Source: Lysobacteraceae bacterium PS02065
GTDB lineage: Bacteria; Pseudomonadota; Gammaproteobacteria; Xanthomonadales; Rhodanobacteraceae
Length of the DNA stretch: 32,435 nt
NCBI GenBank assembly: GCA_029959555.1
Contig: JASCPI010000053.1
Location: 1 to 32,435, forward strand
Reading direction: 5' to 3'
Positions within the stretch are counted from its first letter, which is position 1. Each line of letters starts with the position of its first letter. Under the pieces are notes generated by a model. The model worked only from the letters and a program-made list of their open reading frames with translations, ran no database searches and had not been told where the DNA came from. The position numbers and the translations under genes were made by a program. Below, one piece after another: positions 9,865 through 17,940 of this stretch.

Positions 9865-12800
9865 TCAGCCTTGTCGGGGTTTGAGGTCGATCGAGACCGC
9901 CGCCCGTAGTGCGTCCTGCTCCTCCCTGTTGAGCCCAGCGAGTACTTCCATTAGCTCGGCCTGACGTGGCTGTCCCATCGTCATGCGGTACAGGCTCGTA
10001 GCCTCCACGAGTTGGTTTAGCTTTCCTACTTCGCGGCTCAGCGGGAGCGTTGGTACCAGTCGCTTGATTTGCGCGTCGCCGTCATACACCCAATGCGGCC
10101 GCAGGCCACCATCAGTGCTGCCCTTCGCGGAAGCCAAGTCGAACAATTGGCCCCAAGGATCGGTTGCCGTCAGCAAACTGGAGTCCCTTCCAAGGTCGGC
10201 AGCAACGTTCTTGCGTACAGCGTGGTTCTTGTAGCGATGGACGCGTCCCTCGCGCTGCTCGAGGTCGACAGGATTGGTGGGCAGATTCCAGTGCACCACC
10301 GCGTGCGCGTAGTAGTGGAAGTCCAGTCCTTCCTGGCCGACCGAGGTCGACACGAGCACGAAGGGCCGGAACGGGGAGTTGAACGCGTTGCGAACTTCGA
10401 CCGGATTCTCCCCCTCCGCGGTTGCCCCGCGCGCCTGGCCATAGCGCATCGCGAAGTGGGATCGGATCGCGTAAGTCTTTGCTTCTCCCGGCCCGTCTTT
10501 CCGGTCGTAGAAGTCGCTGAAGCTCCGGCCATCGGTGAGCCTAAGCACATCCGCCACGTGAGAGGACATGGCCTGGAGCGGGTTCGCGGAAGCTCTGTTG
10601 AGTCGGCATTGGTCGGGAACGAGGTGGAACCACTCGTCGAGCACGCTGCCCAGTCCGCCGTCCGCACAGTGGACCAGTAGCTGCTTCCAGTACTCGAGCT
10701 TGCCGGGCACGCTAGCATCGATCATCGCGTGCGCCTCGGCGGCATTGAAGAAGCTCGTGAACGACCATGCGATCGGCGCGGTCGATTCGCGGAGTTTCCG
10801 GGCCGTAGGCGCCGGGTTGAACCGATCGCGCTGTCGAGTCAGCGCGCGCAGTGCGGAAATCGCCGGGCCGGCGATGGCGAGGTCGACAAGCCGATCAACC
10901 AGGTCGACGGGACGAGGACCCCAGGACTCCGGCGAGCCGGCGGATTCAACGAGCCGCCCCCAGTGCTCGCGAAACGCCTGCGAGGCGTCTTTGCCCGCAA
11001 ACCAGTCATCGGCAGTGAGTTCCTTGAGGTCCGGATCAAGCACCAGTTGGGCCGCGGAGTACCAGAGACTGCGCCCGGAGCCTGACGGATCGCCAGTCAG
11101 CAGCGGCGCAAGCTTCGCCTCGATGGCCGCAGCGACGTGCGCACGCAACACCGGCAACGGAAGGGGCAACGTGGCTCCCGTTGCGCCGGCGACGGCCATC
11201 GGGTCTCCAACTTCGGCGAGGTACCGGCAGGGCAGTAGCAGCGCGAACCACCCGGTGAAGTTGTCTTCTGCCGTCCCGCGGAGAGTCGTGAGGTCGAACG
11301 GCCGTGAACCCTCGCGTACTTTCCTGTAGTTGGGGCGCACTTCCTGACCCGTGGGGATACGCCCGTGGCGCCGTTCGAATTCGTACGACGCGAGTGCGGC
11401 CACCGATTTCGGCACGACACTCCATTTCGAGAACACCAGCCACTTCGTCAGCATGCCCGCCTTCGCGTACGTCCCCGCCAACTGGGTCTGCGGGAGGGCG
11501 GGCGGCACCCACAGCACGTCGAATGCCGACGATGCGTCCAGATCTTCAAGCAGCCACCGCAGGCGCCCATTGCGCGGGTCGATGGCGCGGTATTTGTTGA
11601 TATCGCCAGAGGCAAGCATGTGCCGTCCACGGAGCGCCTGCTGCAGTTCGGTGCTTTCCGGCAGCCGTTCCCGGACTCGTCTCTTCGCCGTGTACTCGTC
11701 CATGAAGTTGAACAGGTAGGGGGCCGACTTCCAGTATTCGACCATCGACGGAACATCGGCGAGCACCTGGGCCGCCTTGTCGACGGCCACGAACGCGTCG
11801 ACATCGGCGGGCGTAACAGTGCATCGGATGGCGGGCGGGCTGATGTCCAGCATGCCATCGCGATCCGGAGCCGCGGCAAGACGCTCTGTACGCACCATTA
11901 CGCTGCGCAACACACGCTCGGCCTCGTTTCGTGCCGCCGCGAGGCGTTCGGGATCCCGGTGGCCCAGGATGCCGGCGCGCAGATCCACCAGAGACTGCCG
12001 CAACGCGTGCAGGTCCCCTTCCCGTCCGTCGCCGACCAGGAATTTCACGGTGCGCTCGAAGCCCTTGAAGTGGCTTTCGTCGTCTTCGGGGGTCGTCAGC
12101 ATCTTGTAGGGGGTCGCGGACAGCAGCAGGACGCGTGGCTCCGGCTTCCCGCGGCGGTGTTCGTCCCGGTTGACGAGCAGGCCGAATAGTTCGCCGGCGT
12201 CACCCTTACCATCGATGAGGTCCGTGAACTTCTGGAACTCGTCGAGGATCACGAGGTCCGGGCTGAGCAGGTACATGCAGGTCTCGGCCAACACGCGACG
12301 AAGGCACGCGATCAATCGCCGCCCGCGTTCCGGATCGAGCTGGCGACGGAGGTCGATGATCTCCGAGAATTCATCGCGCAATCGGGCCTGTCGGATCCTC
12401 GCCGCGAAGCCGCGGGAAACCGGCTGTGGTGGTTGGAAGGCGCCAAGGTTCTTCTCCTCTTTCAGGAAAGACTCCCGTGAAGCCCGGTCGGTGAAAACCT
12501 CCAGTGCCCGCTGCCTTCGTGGCTCATTCCGCACAAGCTCACCCCAGCCGACTTCGGGCGTGTTGACCAAGTGCCACAACATCGCCCGCTCGCCTTTCCG
12601 GCCGGTGCTGTTGCCCACATGGAAGGAGGTCGTCGGAGTGAAGGCCACGACGTTCACGTCTTCGAGCTTGGCCAGCGTGCTCGGCAACATCGTGATCCGG
12701 TCCGCCGTGCGGTCGGCCTTGTCCGTGGCGGTGAACATATCTAGGTCGCGGAGGTTCTGCCGGGCGATCTGGCTGTTAGAGCAGATGTAGACGACGCCGA

Positions 12801-13026
12801 TCCGGTTGACGGTCCTGTCGTCCCAGAGGCGGCGGATCGTTTCGCCCACGAGGGCGCGGGCGATCTTCGTCTTGCCCAGGCCCACCTCGTCGGCGACGAG
12901 AAAGCGTCGCTGGCCGCGTTCGAACAGGGCGTCCACGACGGCATCGACAGTGTCGAGCTGGAACCGCTTGAGGCCCTCGGTCGAACGACTGATCACTTCG
13001 GCAGGTAGGGCGCCGCGTCGCTTCAT
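9865..13026 (-). CDS. Large SF2/SNF2-like helicase, candidate defence effector
   Basis: A 1053-residue DNA/RNA helicase-type ATPase. Walker A is ADEVGLGKTK (45-54); motif Ia is near YICSNSQIARQN. Walker B is the DEFQ box in LVILDEFQKF (262-265), and motif III is LLSATPY (301-307). The C-terminal helicase half has STSVGQEGLDF and the arginine-finger motif VI QREGRVHR (about 922-930). The spacing is unusual: about 200 residues between motifs I and II, and nearly 600 between III and VI, the latter a large insertion of unknown fold. The order and spelling fit SNF2/RapA-like double-strand translocases better than DEAD-box RNA helicases. Start: ATG at 13026, overlapping the PLD stop by 4 nt. An upstream open stretch to 13623 runs opposite good PLD coding sequence and was rejected. 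Last gene of a three-gene operon. Confidence 0.88.
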   Translation of the reverse strand: MKRRGALPAEVISRSTEGLKRFQLDTVDAVVDALFERGQRRFLVADEVGLGKTKIARALVGETIRRLWDDRTVNRIGVVYICSNSQIARQNLRDLDMFTATDKADRTADRITMLPSTLAKLEDVNVVAFTPTTSFHVGNSTGRKGERAMLWHLVNTPEVGWGELVRNEPRRQRALEVFTDRASRESFLKEEKNLGAFQPPQPVSRGFAARIRQARLRDEFSEIIDLRRQLDPERGRRLIACLRRVLAETCMYLLSPDLVILDEFQKFTDLIDGKGDAGELFGLLVNRDEHRRGKPEPRVLLLSATPYKMLTTPEDDESHFKGFERTVKFLVGDGREGDLHALRQSLVDLRAGILGHRDPERLAAARNEAERVLRSVMVRTERLAAAPDRDGMLDISPPAIRCTVTPADVDAFVAVDKAAQVLADVPSMVEYWKSAPYLFNFMDEYTAKRRVRERLPESTELQQALRGRHMLASGDINKYRAIDPRNGRLRWLLEDLDASSAFDVLWVPPALPQTQLAGTYAKAGMLTKWLVFSKWSVVPKSVAALASYEFERRHGRIPTGQEVRPNYRKVREGSRPFDLTTLRGTAEDNFTGWFALLLPCRYLAEVGDPMAVAGATGATLPLPLPVLRAHVAAAIEAKLAPLLTGDPSGSGRSLWYSAAQLVLDPDLKELTADDWFAGKDASQAFREHWGRLVESAGSPESWGPRPVDLVDRLVDLAIAGPAISALRALTRQRDRFNPAPTARKLRESTAPIAWSFTSFFNAAEAHAMIDASVPGKLEYWKQLLVHCADGGLGSVLDEWFHLVPDQCRLNRASANPLQAMSSHVADVLRLTDGRSFSDFYDRKDGPGEAKTYAIRSHFAMRYGQARGATAEGENPVEVRNAFNSPFRPFVLVSTSVGQEGLDFHYYAHAVVHWNLPTNPVDLEQREGRVHRYKNHAVRKNVAADLGRDSSLLTATDPWGQLFDLASAKGSTDGGLRPHWVYDGDAQIKRLVPTLPLSREVGKLNQLVEATSLYRMTMGQPRQAELMEVLAGLNREEQDALRAAVSIDLKPRQG

Positions 13027-14828
13027 TTGATCGCTGCCTTTCGCGCGGCATAGACCGCGCTCCACAAGAGTTCGAAATCGGCAGGGACGATGGTCGCGAA
13101 CCGCGGGTCGCGCCGGAGCGCGTCGAGCGTCTGGCCCAGTGAGGCAAGCCGCTCGGGATGGCGAGACGCCGTCGTTAGCAGATCCTCCAGAACTCGGTCG
13201 ACCCCCACGCCGGGAAGCCAGGCGTCGGAGCCGCTGCCGTCGCTGCCGCCCGCACCGCCCAAGCCATCGGGGTCGTAGCCGAGCAGCGCCGCGAGGTACC
13301 GCATGAAGTCCTCGCGCGACCGGATGGCCCGTGCAATCACCGCCTTGCGGCGGCCGTCCGGATCGCCCTGGATGTCCGCCCTCACGAGGAGGTCCCGGAT
13401 AGCACCCTGGCTCGACAGGGTGACGACGACGAATGGGGTGATGTCCTCTTCGGCGAGATCCATCCACATCGCCCGGCCATCCTCGACCGGCGCCGTGCGG
13501 CTTTTCGGCAGGCTCAACAAGCGAGCACGCACGGCGACGGTTGGCTGCGGCTGCCAGCCGGTGATCGCCAGCTCGGCGGTCCAGCCGCCGGCACCCGCCG
13601 AGCAAAGAATCCGGAATCCGCACGAGGCCAGGCCGTAGGCAAGGTGTTCGATCGGGGAGAGCCCTTCCTCCGGGTCGGCGTCACCGTCGTGGCCCGGCAG
13701 CGCGTGCGCCTCGACCAACCAGCGAAGATTGTCCTTGTGCTCCTTCTTCGCCAGCACGCACGCGACGCCCACCGCATGGACCGGCCCGGTCAACTGCACG
13801 AGCATGTCGACGTTGGTGTTGAACGCGGCGTCCGTGAGGTTGGCGGATCCCAGCCACACCGTCGCCGAACGTGCGTGGTCCTGCACGTAGAACTTGGCGT
13901 GCAGGCCCTTCAACGCCGGCACGTCGGTGAGGGTGGCGCCATCCGACGTACCGGGACCGTCGTCGAGTGCGCCCAGGTCGTCCTCGGCGGTAAGCAGCGC
14001 GTCCTTCAATCGGTAGACTTCGTCGAGGCCCGCCATAACCAACACCTTGGCCTGGGCGTTCAGCGCCAGCTGACGTGACACGATCACCTTTCGTTTCGCT
14101 CCTGGCTTGAAGAAGCGCGCGACAGAGCCGCCGGTGAGGAACGGCGATACGGCAAGCGCCGCCTCGCATCGGGTTCTGAAGGGCCACGATTGCGTGCCGG
14201 GAAGGCAGGCGACGAACCTTCCGCTCTCGAACGGCTCGGGCACGGCGAGCTTCGCTCCCGCTAGGGTGGTCATTACCGAACCGAACAGACGTTCCTGCGC
14301 CGTCGTCATCGACCGGACGGCCATGCCGGGCAGCTTGCCAAGCAGCGTCAGCAAACCCTCCGATGCGACGCCCGCTTTGGCGTCGGGATCCTCGTCGAGC
14401 CGAACGATAATGTCCCACGACCGGTCGAATGTGAGGTTGCGGCTCATCACGAGAACGCGGTGCACATAGCTGCCGCCCCTCTTGAAGCGGACCACCCACA
14501 GCTTGGGATGAAAGATGCCGCCCACGGGGCGACGCACCTCGACCACGGTCTCCTCGAGAAAGGTGTGCGCTGCCCGGTAGCGCGGCGGGACGCTGATCGC
14601 GCCGGCCTGGCAGAAGAGAATCGTGCGGTCCGCGTAGCGGCGCACCGTTTCGAGCAGGTCGGCGGGCTCCAGATCTCCTTGCATGAGATCAAAGCTCGCC
14701 GCGACCGGGATCGTCAGCAGCGCCGTGAGGTCGAGGGTGAACGTCGTCCCGATCGCTGCGTCGATTGCCATGCCTTGCGGTGGCTGGAGCGCGCTCAGTA
14801 GCAGTGCGCTCTCATTGACACGCAGCAT
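13023..14828 (-). CDS. Phospholipase-D-like (HKD) protein, likely nuclease
   Basis: A 601-residue protein with two HKD half-sites, as needed for one PLD active site. Site 1 is FHPKLWVV (H107, K109) with SRNLTFD about 20 residues later. Site 2 is LHAKFYV (H310, K312) with GSANLTD at 327-333 and D341. Both keep His, Lys and the Asn-containing strand, so the enzyme is probably active. In PLD proteins next to helicases the usual role is DNA cleavage, while phospholipid hydrolysis would need a membrane-targeting signal, and none is seen. The C-terminal 250 residues have no domain I recognise. It overlaps the helicase start by 4 nt, and its ATG (14828) shares a base with the upstream stop (TGATG), so all three products are likely made in step. 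Confidence 0.85.
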   Translation of the reverse strand: MLRVNESALLLSALQPPQGMAIDAAIGTTFTLDLTALLTIPVAASFDLMQGDLEPADLLETVRRYADRTILFCQAGAISVPPRYRAAHTFLEETVVEVRRPVGGIFHPKLWVVRFKRGGSYVHRVLVMSRNLTFDRSWDIIVRLDEDPDAKAGVASEGLLTLLGKLPGMAVRSMTTAQERLFGSVMTTLAGAKLAVPEPFESGRFVACLPGTQSWPFRTRCEAALAVSPFLTGGSVARFFKPGAKRKVIVSRQLALNAQAKVLVMAGLDEVYRLKDALLTAEDDLGALDDGPGTSDGATLTDVPALKGLHAKFYVQDHARSATVWLGSANLTDAAFNTNVDMLVQLTGPVHAVGVACVLAKKEHKDNLRWLVEAHALPGHDGDADPEEGLSPIEHLAYGLASCGFRILCSAGAGGWTAELAITGWQPQPTVAVRARLLSLPKSRTAPVEDGRAMWMDLAEEDITPFVVVTLSSQGAIRDLLVRADIQGDPDGRRKAVIARAIRSREDFMRYLAALLGYDPDGLGGAGGSDGSGSDAWLPGVGVDRVLEDLLTTASRHPERLASLGQTLDALRRDPRFATIVPADFELLWSAVYAARKAAIK

Positions 14829-16150
14829 CAGGCGCTTCCTTCCGTTGCTGCAGCGATCGCTGCGTCAACCTCTAAACGCGGAGTACCCAAGCCGCGATGG
14901 ATGTCGTCGAGCATCCGCATCGCCGGTAACCAGTTGTAGTCGAGCCGGAAGAAGCCCGAGTCGCCGCCCCACCCCTGCAGTCGGTCATAGGGCGCCGCGA
15001 GCCTCGCTCGCCCGGGCTTTAGGGCCCGCTCGCGGGAGGCAATGTGTGCATGCGCCTCCGGATCAACCAGGAGATCGGTACAACGGGCCACGAGGTGCTG
15101 CCATCGCTGCACGAACTGCAGCGTGGTCCGCCAACGCAGGCGTGCCGCGGAAGACGCCTGGATGGTCGCGAGTCGGCACTGGGCCCACGCATCAAGTTCA
15201 GCCAAGAGGGTGCGCTTCGGCGGACTCGCGTCGATCCCTGCACGCCATTCGTCCATCGCGGTCCTGTACTTGCGGAGCAGCGCATCCCGCGCCTCGCCCT
15301 GGTCCGATCGGTAGTGGGCGCACAAGTGGTTATAGAGAATGCGTGCTCCGAACAGGAGTTGGTCGACATCGCGGCCGAGCTGCATCGCTTCCGCCGTGCG
15401 CGCGGGAAACTGGTTTACAAGCGGGTGCTGCCACACGTAGTCGAGACCCGAAACCCACTCCCGGTCGGAGTCCGTGCCACCCTTTTCCAACAACCACGTG
15501 GTGAGCGACCGCTCTTCGCTTGGCGCCTTGTCCGATTCGAGGAATCGCTCCTGCAACCACTGCGCCTCGTCAGGACTGAGGGCGAACCCGTCGTACTCCG
15601 ACGACTCGTCGGGATGTTCAGTCCATGCTCCCGACGCCGGGTGCGGCTCATCATCCTCGTCGGAATGAAGGATGGCCTTCTGCGCAATCGCCGCTCTGTG
15701 GGTCGCCAAGTCGCGGTAGTAGTCCCAGAGCGAACCGTTGCCGCGGTAGATGCCCAGCTGGCGCAGCAGGCCCCAGTAGCTGCTGCTCGGAAGCTGCTTC
15801 GTCGCAGAACCTGTGGTGTAGCCGATGATCCCTCGGTTTCGCAGGCCTTCCGCCTCATAGCGCTGGCGAAGGGCCTTGATGCGTCGCCCTTCGGCCTTCT
15901 TGCCCTCTTCGACCAGCGTATCGACCGTGCGCGATTTCAACTGCGCGAAGTCACGCGGGAGGAAAAGGAGGTACTTCGCGCGCGTGTGCAACACGGTGTG
16001 GCCAGGAAAAAGCACATTCGAGATCAGATCACGGATGTTTCCGGTGCCGAGTTCATCGACGGTACCCTGGTCCGACAGTGCGTTCAGGAATAGCTGCGTT
16101 CGCTGCTGTTGCGTCTGGTCAAAGCTCAACCACGCGACCTGGCTTGCCAC
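14828..16150 (-). CDS. DUF6361 family protein
   Basis: A 440-residue cytoplasmic protein, first gene of the DUF6361-PLD-helicase operon. The N-terminus (AWLSFD, then DELGTGNIRDLISNVLFPG and HTRAKYLLFLP) fits what I remember of DUF6361: a W-L-D/S-x-D start, the DELG-x-G-x-IRD box, and an FPGxxxxxTRA(K/R)Y segment. No catalytic motif is visible. It is rich in Trp and Arg in the second half, so it may bind nucleic acid or act as a sensor/scaffold (inference). Start: GTG at 16150 behind AGGGGG with about 6 nt spacing. The family assignment is from memory of the N-terminal pattern and should be confirmed by profile search. Confidence 0.75.
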   Translation of the reverse strand: MASQVAWLSFDQTQQQRTQLFLNALSDQGTVDELGTGNIRDLISNVLFPGHTVLHTRAKYLLFLPRDFAQLKSRTVDTLVEEGKKAEGRRIKALRQRYEAEGLRNRGIIGYTTGSATKQLPSSSYWGLLRQLGIYRGNGSLWDYYRDLATHRAAIAQKAILHSDEDDEPHPASGAWTEHPDESSEYDGFALSPDEAQWLQERFLESDKAPSEERSLTTWLLEKGGTDSDREWVSGLDYVWQHPLVNQFPARTAEAMQLGRDVDQLLFGARILYNHLCAHYRSDQGEARDALLRKYRTAMDEWRAGIDASPPKRTLLAELDAWAQCRLATIQASSAARLRWRTTLQFVQRWQHLVARCTDLLVDPEAHAHIASRERALKPGRARLAAPYDRLQGWGGDSGFFRLDYNWLPAMRMLDDIHRGLGTPRLEVDAAIAAATEGSA

Positions 16151-16924
16151 GGCGCCCCCTAGTGTTCACCGCCGCGAGTCTACGCCGGCCGCCGTCGAGA
16201 GGCTTGTCGAATCAGCGGCGCCGCCGCCTCGGCTCGGTCGGCACTGCACGTGTCGCACGTTGCCACAGCCATTGGTACCACTTTCTGCCGACCAACCTCC
16301 CAGCTGCTCGGCAGCATCACTGCAATCCCGGGGAGAGTCGGCACATTGCCAACGTCCGCCTTTTCGGGAGCAGATCCGTCGTCAGCGCCAAAGTATGAAA
16401 GTGGCCGATAGAGCGCGTTCGTCAGACAGCGGATCGGAACTACTAGCAGTGCCGAAAACGGTGCTCGCCGCCAACTGAATTGGGTGCTCAGATCACCCCA
16501 AACTCCGCACCTGACCGTTCGAAAGCAATCCAATACCCGCGTCGTTGGTGACCTCCGCCATGGGAAAGTGGATGCTGCTCCACCCATGGGCTGGCTCCTC
16601 GTCGTCGAGCTTCCCGCTCCGGATCGGCACTTTGTGATCCGCGCCCGACGCATCCCCCCGCTTGCAAGCACCCTCCTTCTTGTCTCTTCAAAACTTGCAG
16701 ACCGCCAGCGGAAACACCATACGATTCAAGCGTATATCGCACCGACGCCAGAAAGGAGCGTTTGCGTGAGTTTTTGGAGTGTCTCTTCGAAGAGCGGCAG
16801 TAGTGGCGACTCGCATCGCGCGTTTCCAGTGGAAACCTGAGGTTTTGGATACTTAATCGTCACCTGCCAATGCCACGGCTCGTGGCGACCGGCGTGTGCA
16901 GCATCGAAGTTCCCGACACCCTCG
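16151..16924. other. Intergenic accessory DNA, no confident gene
   Basis: About 770 bases between the defence-like operon and the next gene. The part from roughly 16380 to 16860 is less GC-rich than its surroundings. Several overlapping short frames exist on the minus strand. One, at about 16500-16690, reads in a protein-like way (HKVPIRSGKLDDEEP, HGWSSIHFPMAEV, GIGLLSNGQVRSLG then stop) but has no convincing start and is preceded by stops, as in a decayed gene. Another minus frame, 16180-16671, is open but arginine-rich in its first half. I assign none of them a product. Confidence 0.4.
16766..16840 (+). CDS. Possible 24-residue small ORF
   Basis: A GTG at 16766 follows AAAGGAG by 7-8 nt, one of the better ribosome binding sites in the window, and opens a 24-codon frame (MSFWSVSSKSG...). 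Just upstream is an inverted repeat ATACG/CGTAT (about 16720-16737), and the frame contains GTTTCC-AGT-GGAAAC at 16822-16836. The peptide is Ser-rich with no membrane helix or Cys. It may be a leader, a regulatory peptide or chance. Confidence 0.2.
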   Translation: MSFWSVSSKSGSSGDSHRAFPVET

Positions 16925-17533
16925 CTACCGGGAAGGTTGCGGCAGGTAGGCGAACGCCACGGCGGCGAGCTCGATGTCGACCTCCGCACGTCTTGCGAAC
17001 GCGTGGACGAACATGACTTTCAAGCATGGCTCCACGCTCTCCATGCCATAGGACAGGCAATCCTGCCTGAGGGCGCCTCCGTCGCCCTCTCGCATCTCCC
17101 ACGCCACGGCATACTCGTTGAGAAGCGACTCGTAGAAGCCCGCAACCACCATCGGCCTGAGGTCCTCCTGCACTTCATGGGCGATCGCATCAGCCAAGCT
17201 GGCGCGAAAGGCCTCCCAGAAAAACTCGCCGAAGATCATTGCCCTGGCGCGCGACGAGATGCCATCGAACGTGGCGATGCGCTGCCTCGCAACGAGGGAA
17301 GCCTGTTCTCCACGCAGATGAATCCTGCCCGGGAGCAGCTTCTCCATCGCGCTCGAAGCATCCGCCACCGAGACAGGGGGCGCCTTCTCACGGTCGACCA
17401 GCCGTCGGGCTTCCGCAACGTCGCCTGCGAGCAAGGTGTCGCGATACGAGATCTCCAGATTCGACGCGCCGCTCGCTCCTTCGACGAGGAGCCATCCGGC
17501 CAGAAGGGCAGACATCATCACGATGGTCTTCAT
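16925..17533 (-). CDS. Exported protein of unknown function
   Basis: A 202-residue protein that I do not recognise. It opens with MKTIVMMSALLAGWLLVEG and a likely signal cleavage in GASGA, so the mature protein should be periplasmic. There is no lipobox cysteine. The mature part looks mainly helical, rich in Ala, Glu and Arg, and has two cysteines near the C-terminus (RQDCLSYG and VEPCLKV) that could form a disulfide. I chose ATG at 17533 because GGAG sits 6 nt upstream, rather than the ATG at 17545 four codons earlier. It stands alone on the minus strand, with the fragment of a LytTR gene just upstream. Real coding status is likely, function unknown. Confidence 0.6.
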   Translation of the reverse strand: MKTIVMMSALLAGWLLVEGASGASNLEISYRDTLLAGDVAEARRLVDREKAPPVSVADASSAMEKLLPGRIHLRGEQASLVARQRIATFDGISSRARAMIFGEFFWEAFRASLADAIAHEVQEDLRPMVVAGFYESLLNEYAVAWEMREGDGGALRQDCLSYGMESVEPCLKVMFVHAFARRAEVDIELAAVAFAYLPQPSR

Positions 17534-17563
17534 TCGAGTCTCCATGCGCTTGGCGGAAACAAC

Positions 17564-17690
17564 CTACAACTGCTTGAACAGATGCAACCAGCTCCGGCTC
17601 ACCGGCACCGTCTCGGGGCGGTCGCGCAGGTAATCGTCGCGGCGTCGTCTTCGAGGACGTCGTGGGCGATCGCACCCGCCTGGACGACCA
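17564..17690 (-). pseudogene. Fragment of a LytTR response-regulator gene (3' end)
   Basis: On the minus strand this copies the end of the intact regulator gene at 22143-22919. Over about 110 bases (17562-17671 against 22139-22249) only some seven differences are visible. The reading matches VV..AIAH.V.EDDAATI, then a 1-nt deletion (ATTACC for ATCCACC) breaks the frame. After it the bases for DRPETVPVSRSWLHLFKQ are still recognisable and end in TAG at 17566-17564. Similarity fades beyond about 17690, so the receiver domain and most of the LytTR domain are missing. It cannot encode a working regulator. It lies upstream of the TonB receptor in the same orientation as the intact gene downstream. 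Confidence 0.85.
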
Positions 17691-17940
17691 GATACGGCAA
17701 GCCCGGGAAGAACGTCCGCGAATAAGATCATTGCAATGCAGCATCAACTGCATCATGTCGACACACGGCGTGAGCCTTTGAATCAAAGGCTTGCGAACCG
17801 CACACGCGCACCCACCCACCGGAGGTACGTCGCATCGCAGCACGAATCATGAACCGGTCATACCGACATGCATTCAGCTTCGTATTCATCTTGTGTTCAC
17901 CCCGCACAGCATGGCCGCTCCTCCCCACCAGAAGCCGACC
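17691..17940 (+). promoter_or_regulatory. TonB receptor upstream region with two palindromes
   Basis: The 250 bases before the chosen receptor start contain two perfect inverted repeats: ATGCAG/CTGCAT (17736-17741 and 17748-17753, 6-nt loop) and AGCCTTTG/CAAAGGCT (17773-17780 and 17784-17791, 3-nt loop). Either could be an operator. The second could also be a hairpin left over from a terminator. No confident promoter boxes could be chosen. Confidence 0.4.

Noticed and set aside
13027..13623. A 199-residue N-terminal extension of the helicase
   Set aside because: It overlaps the end of the PLD gene in another frame and has shadow composition. The ATG at 13026 gives a 4-nt overlap and a natural start.
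9865..16150. Assignment of the operon to DISARM or to the Dpd 7-deazapurine system
   Set aside because: DISARM needs a DUF1998 protein and methylase; Dpd needs dpdA and partner genes. Only helicase and PLD types are shared.
16180..16671. A 163-codon minus ORF just upstream of the DUF6361 gene
   Set aside because: The first half is Arg/Ser-rich like a shadow, the start has no clear ribosome binding site, and a different frame reads better in the same stretch. Part of it could still be real.
17791..17940. Earlier in-frame starts of the TonB receptor at 17791 and 17911
   Set aside because: The added residues are Pro/His/Thr-rich, the first start lies in a palindrome, and they push the signal helix over 60 residues inward.
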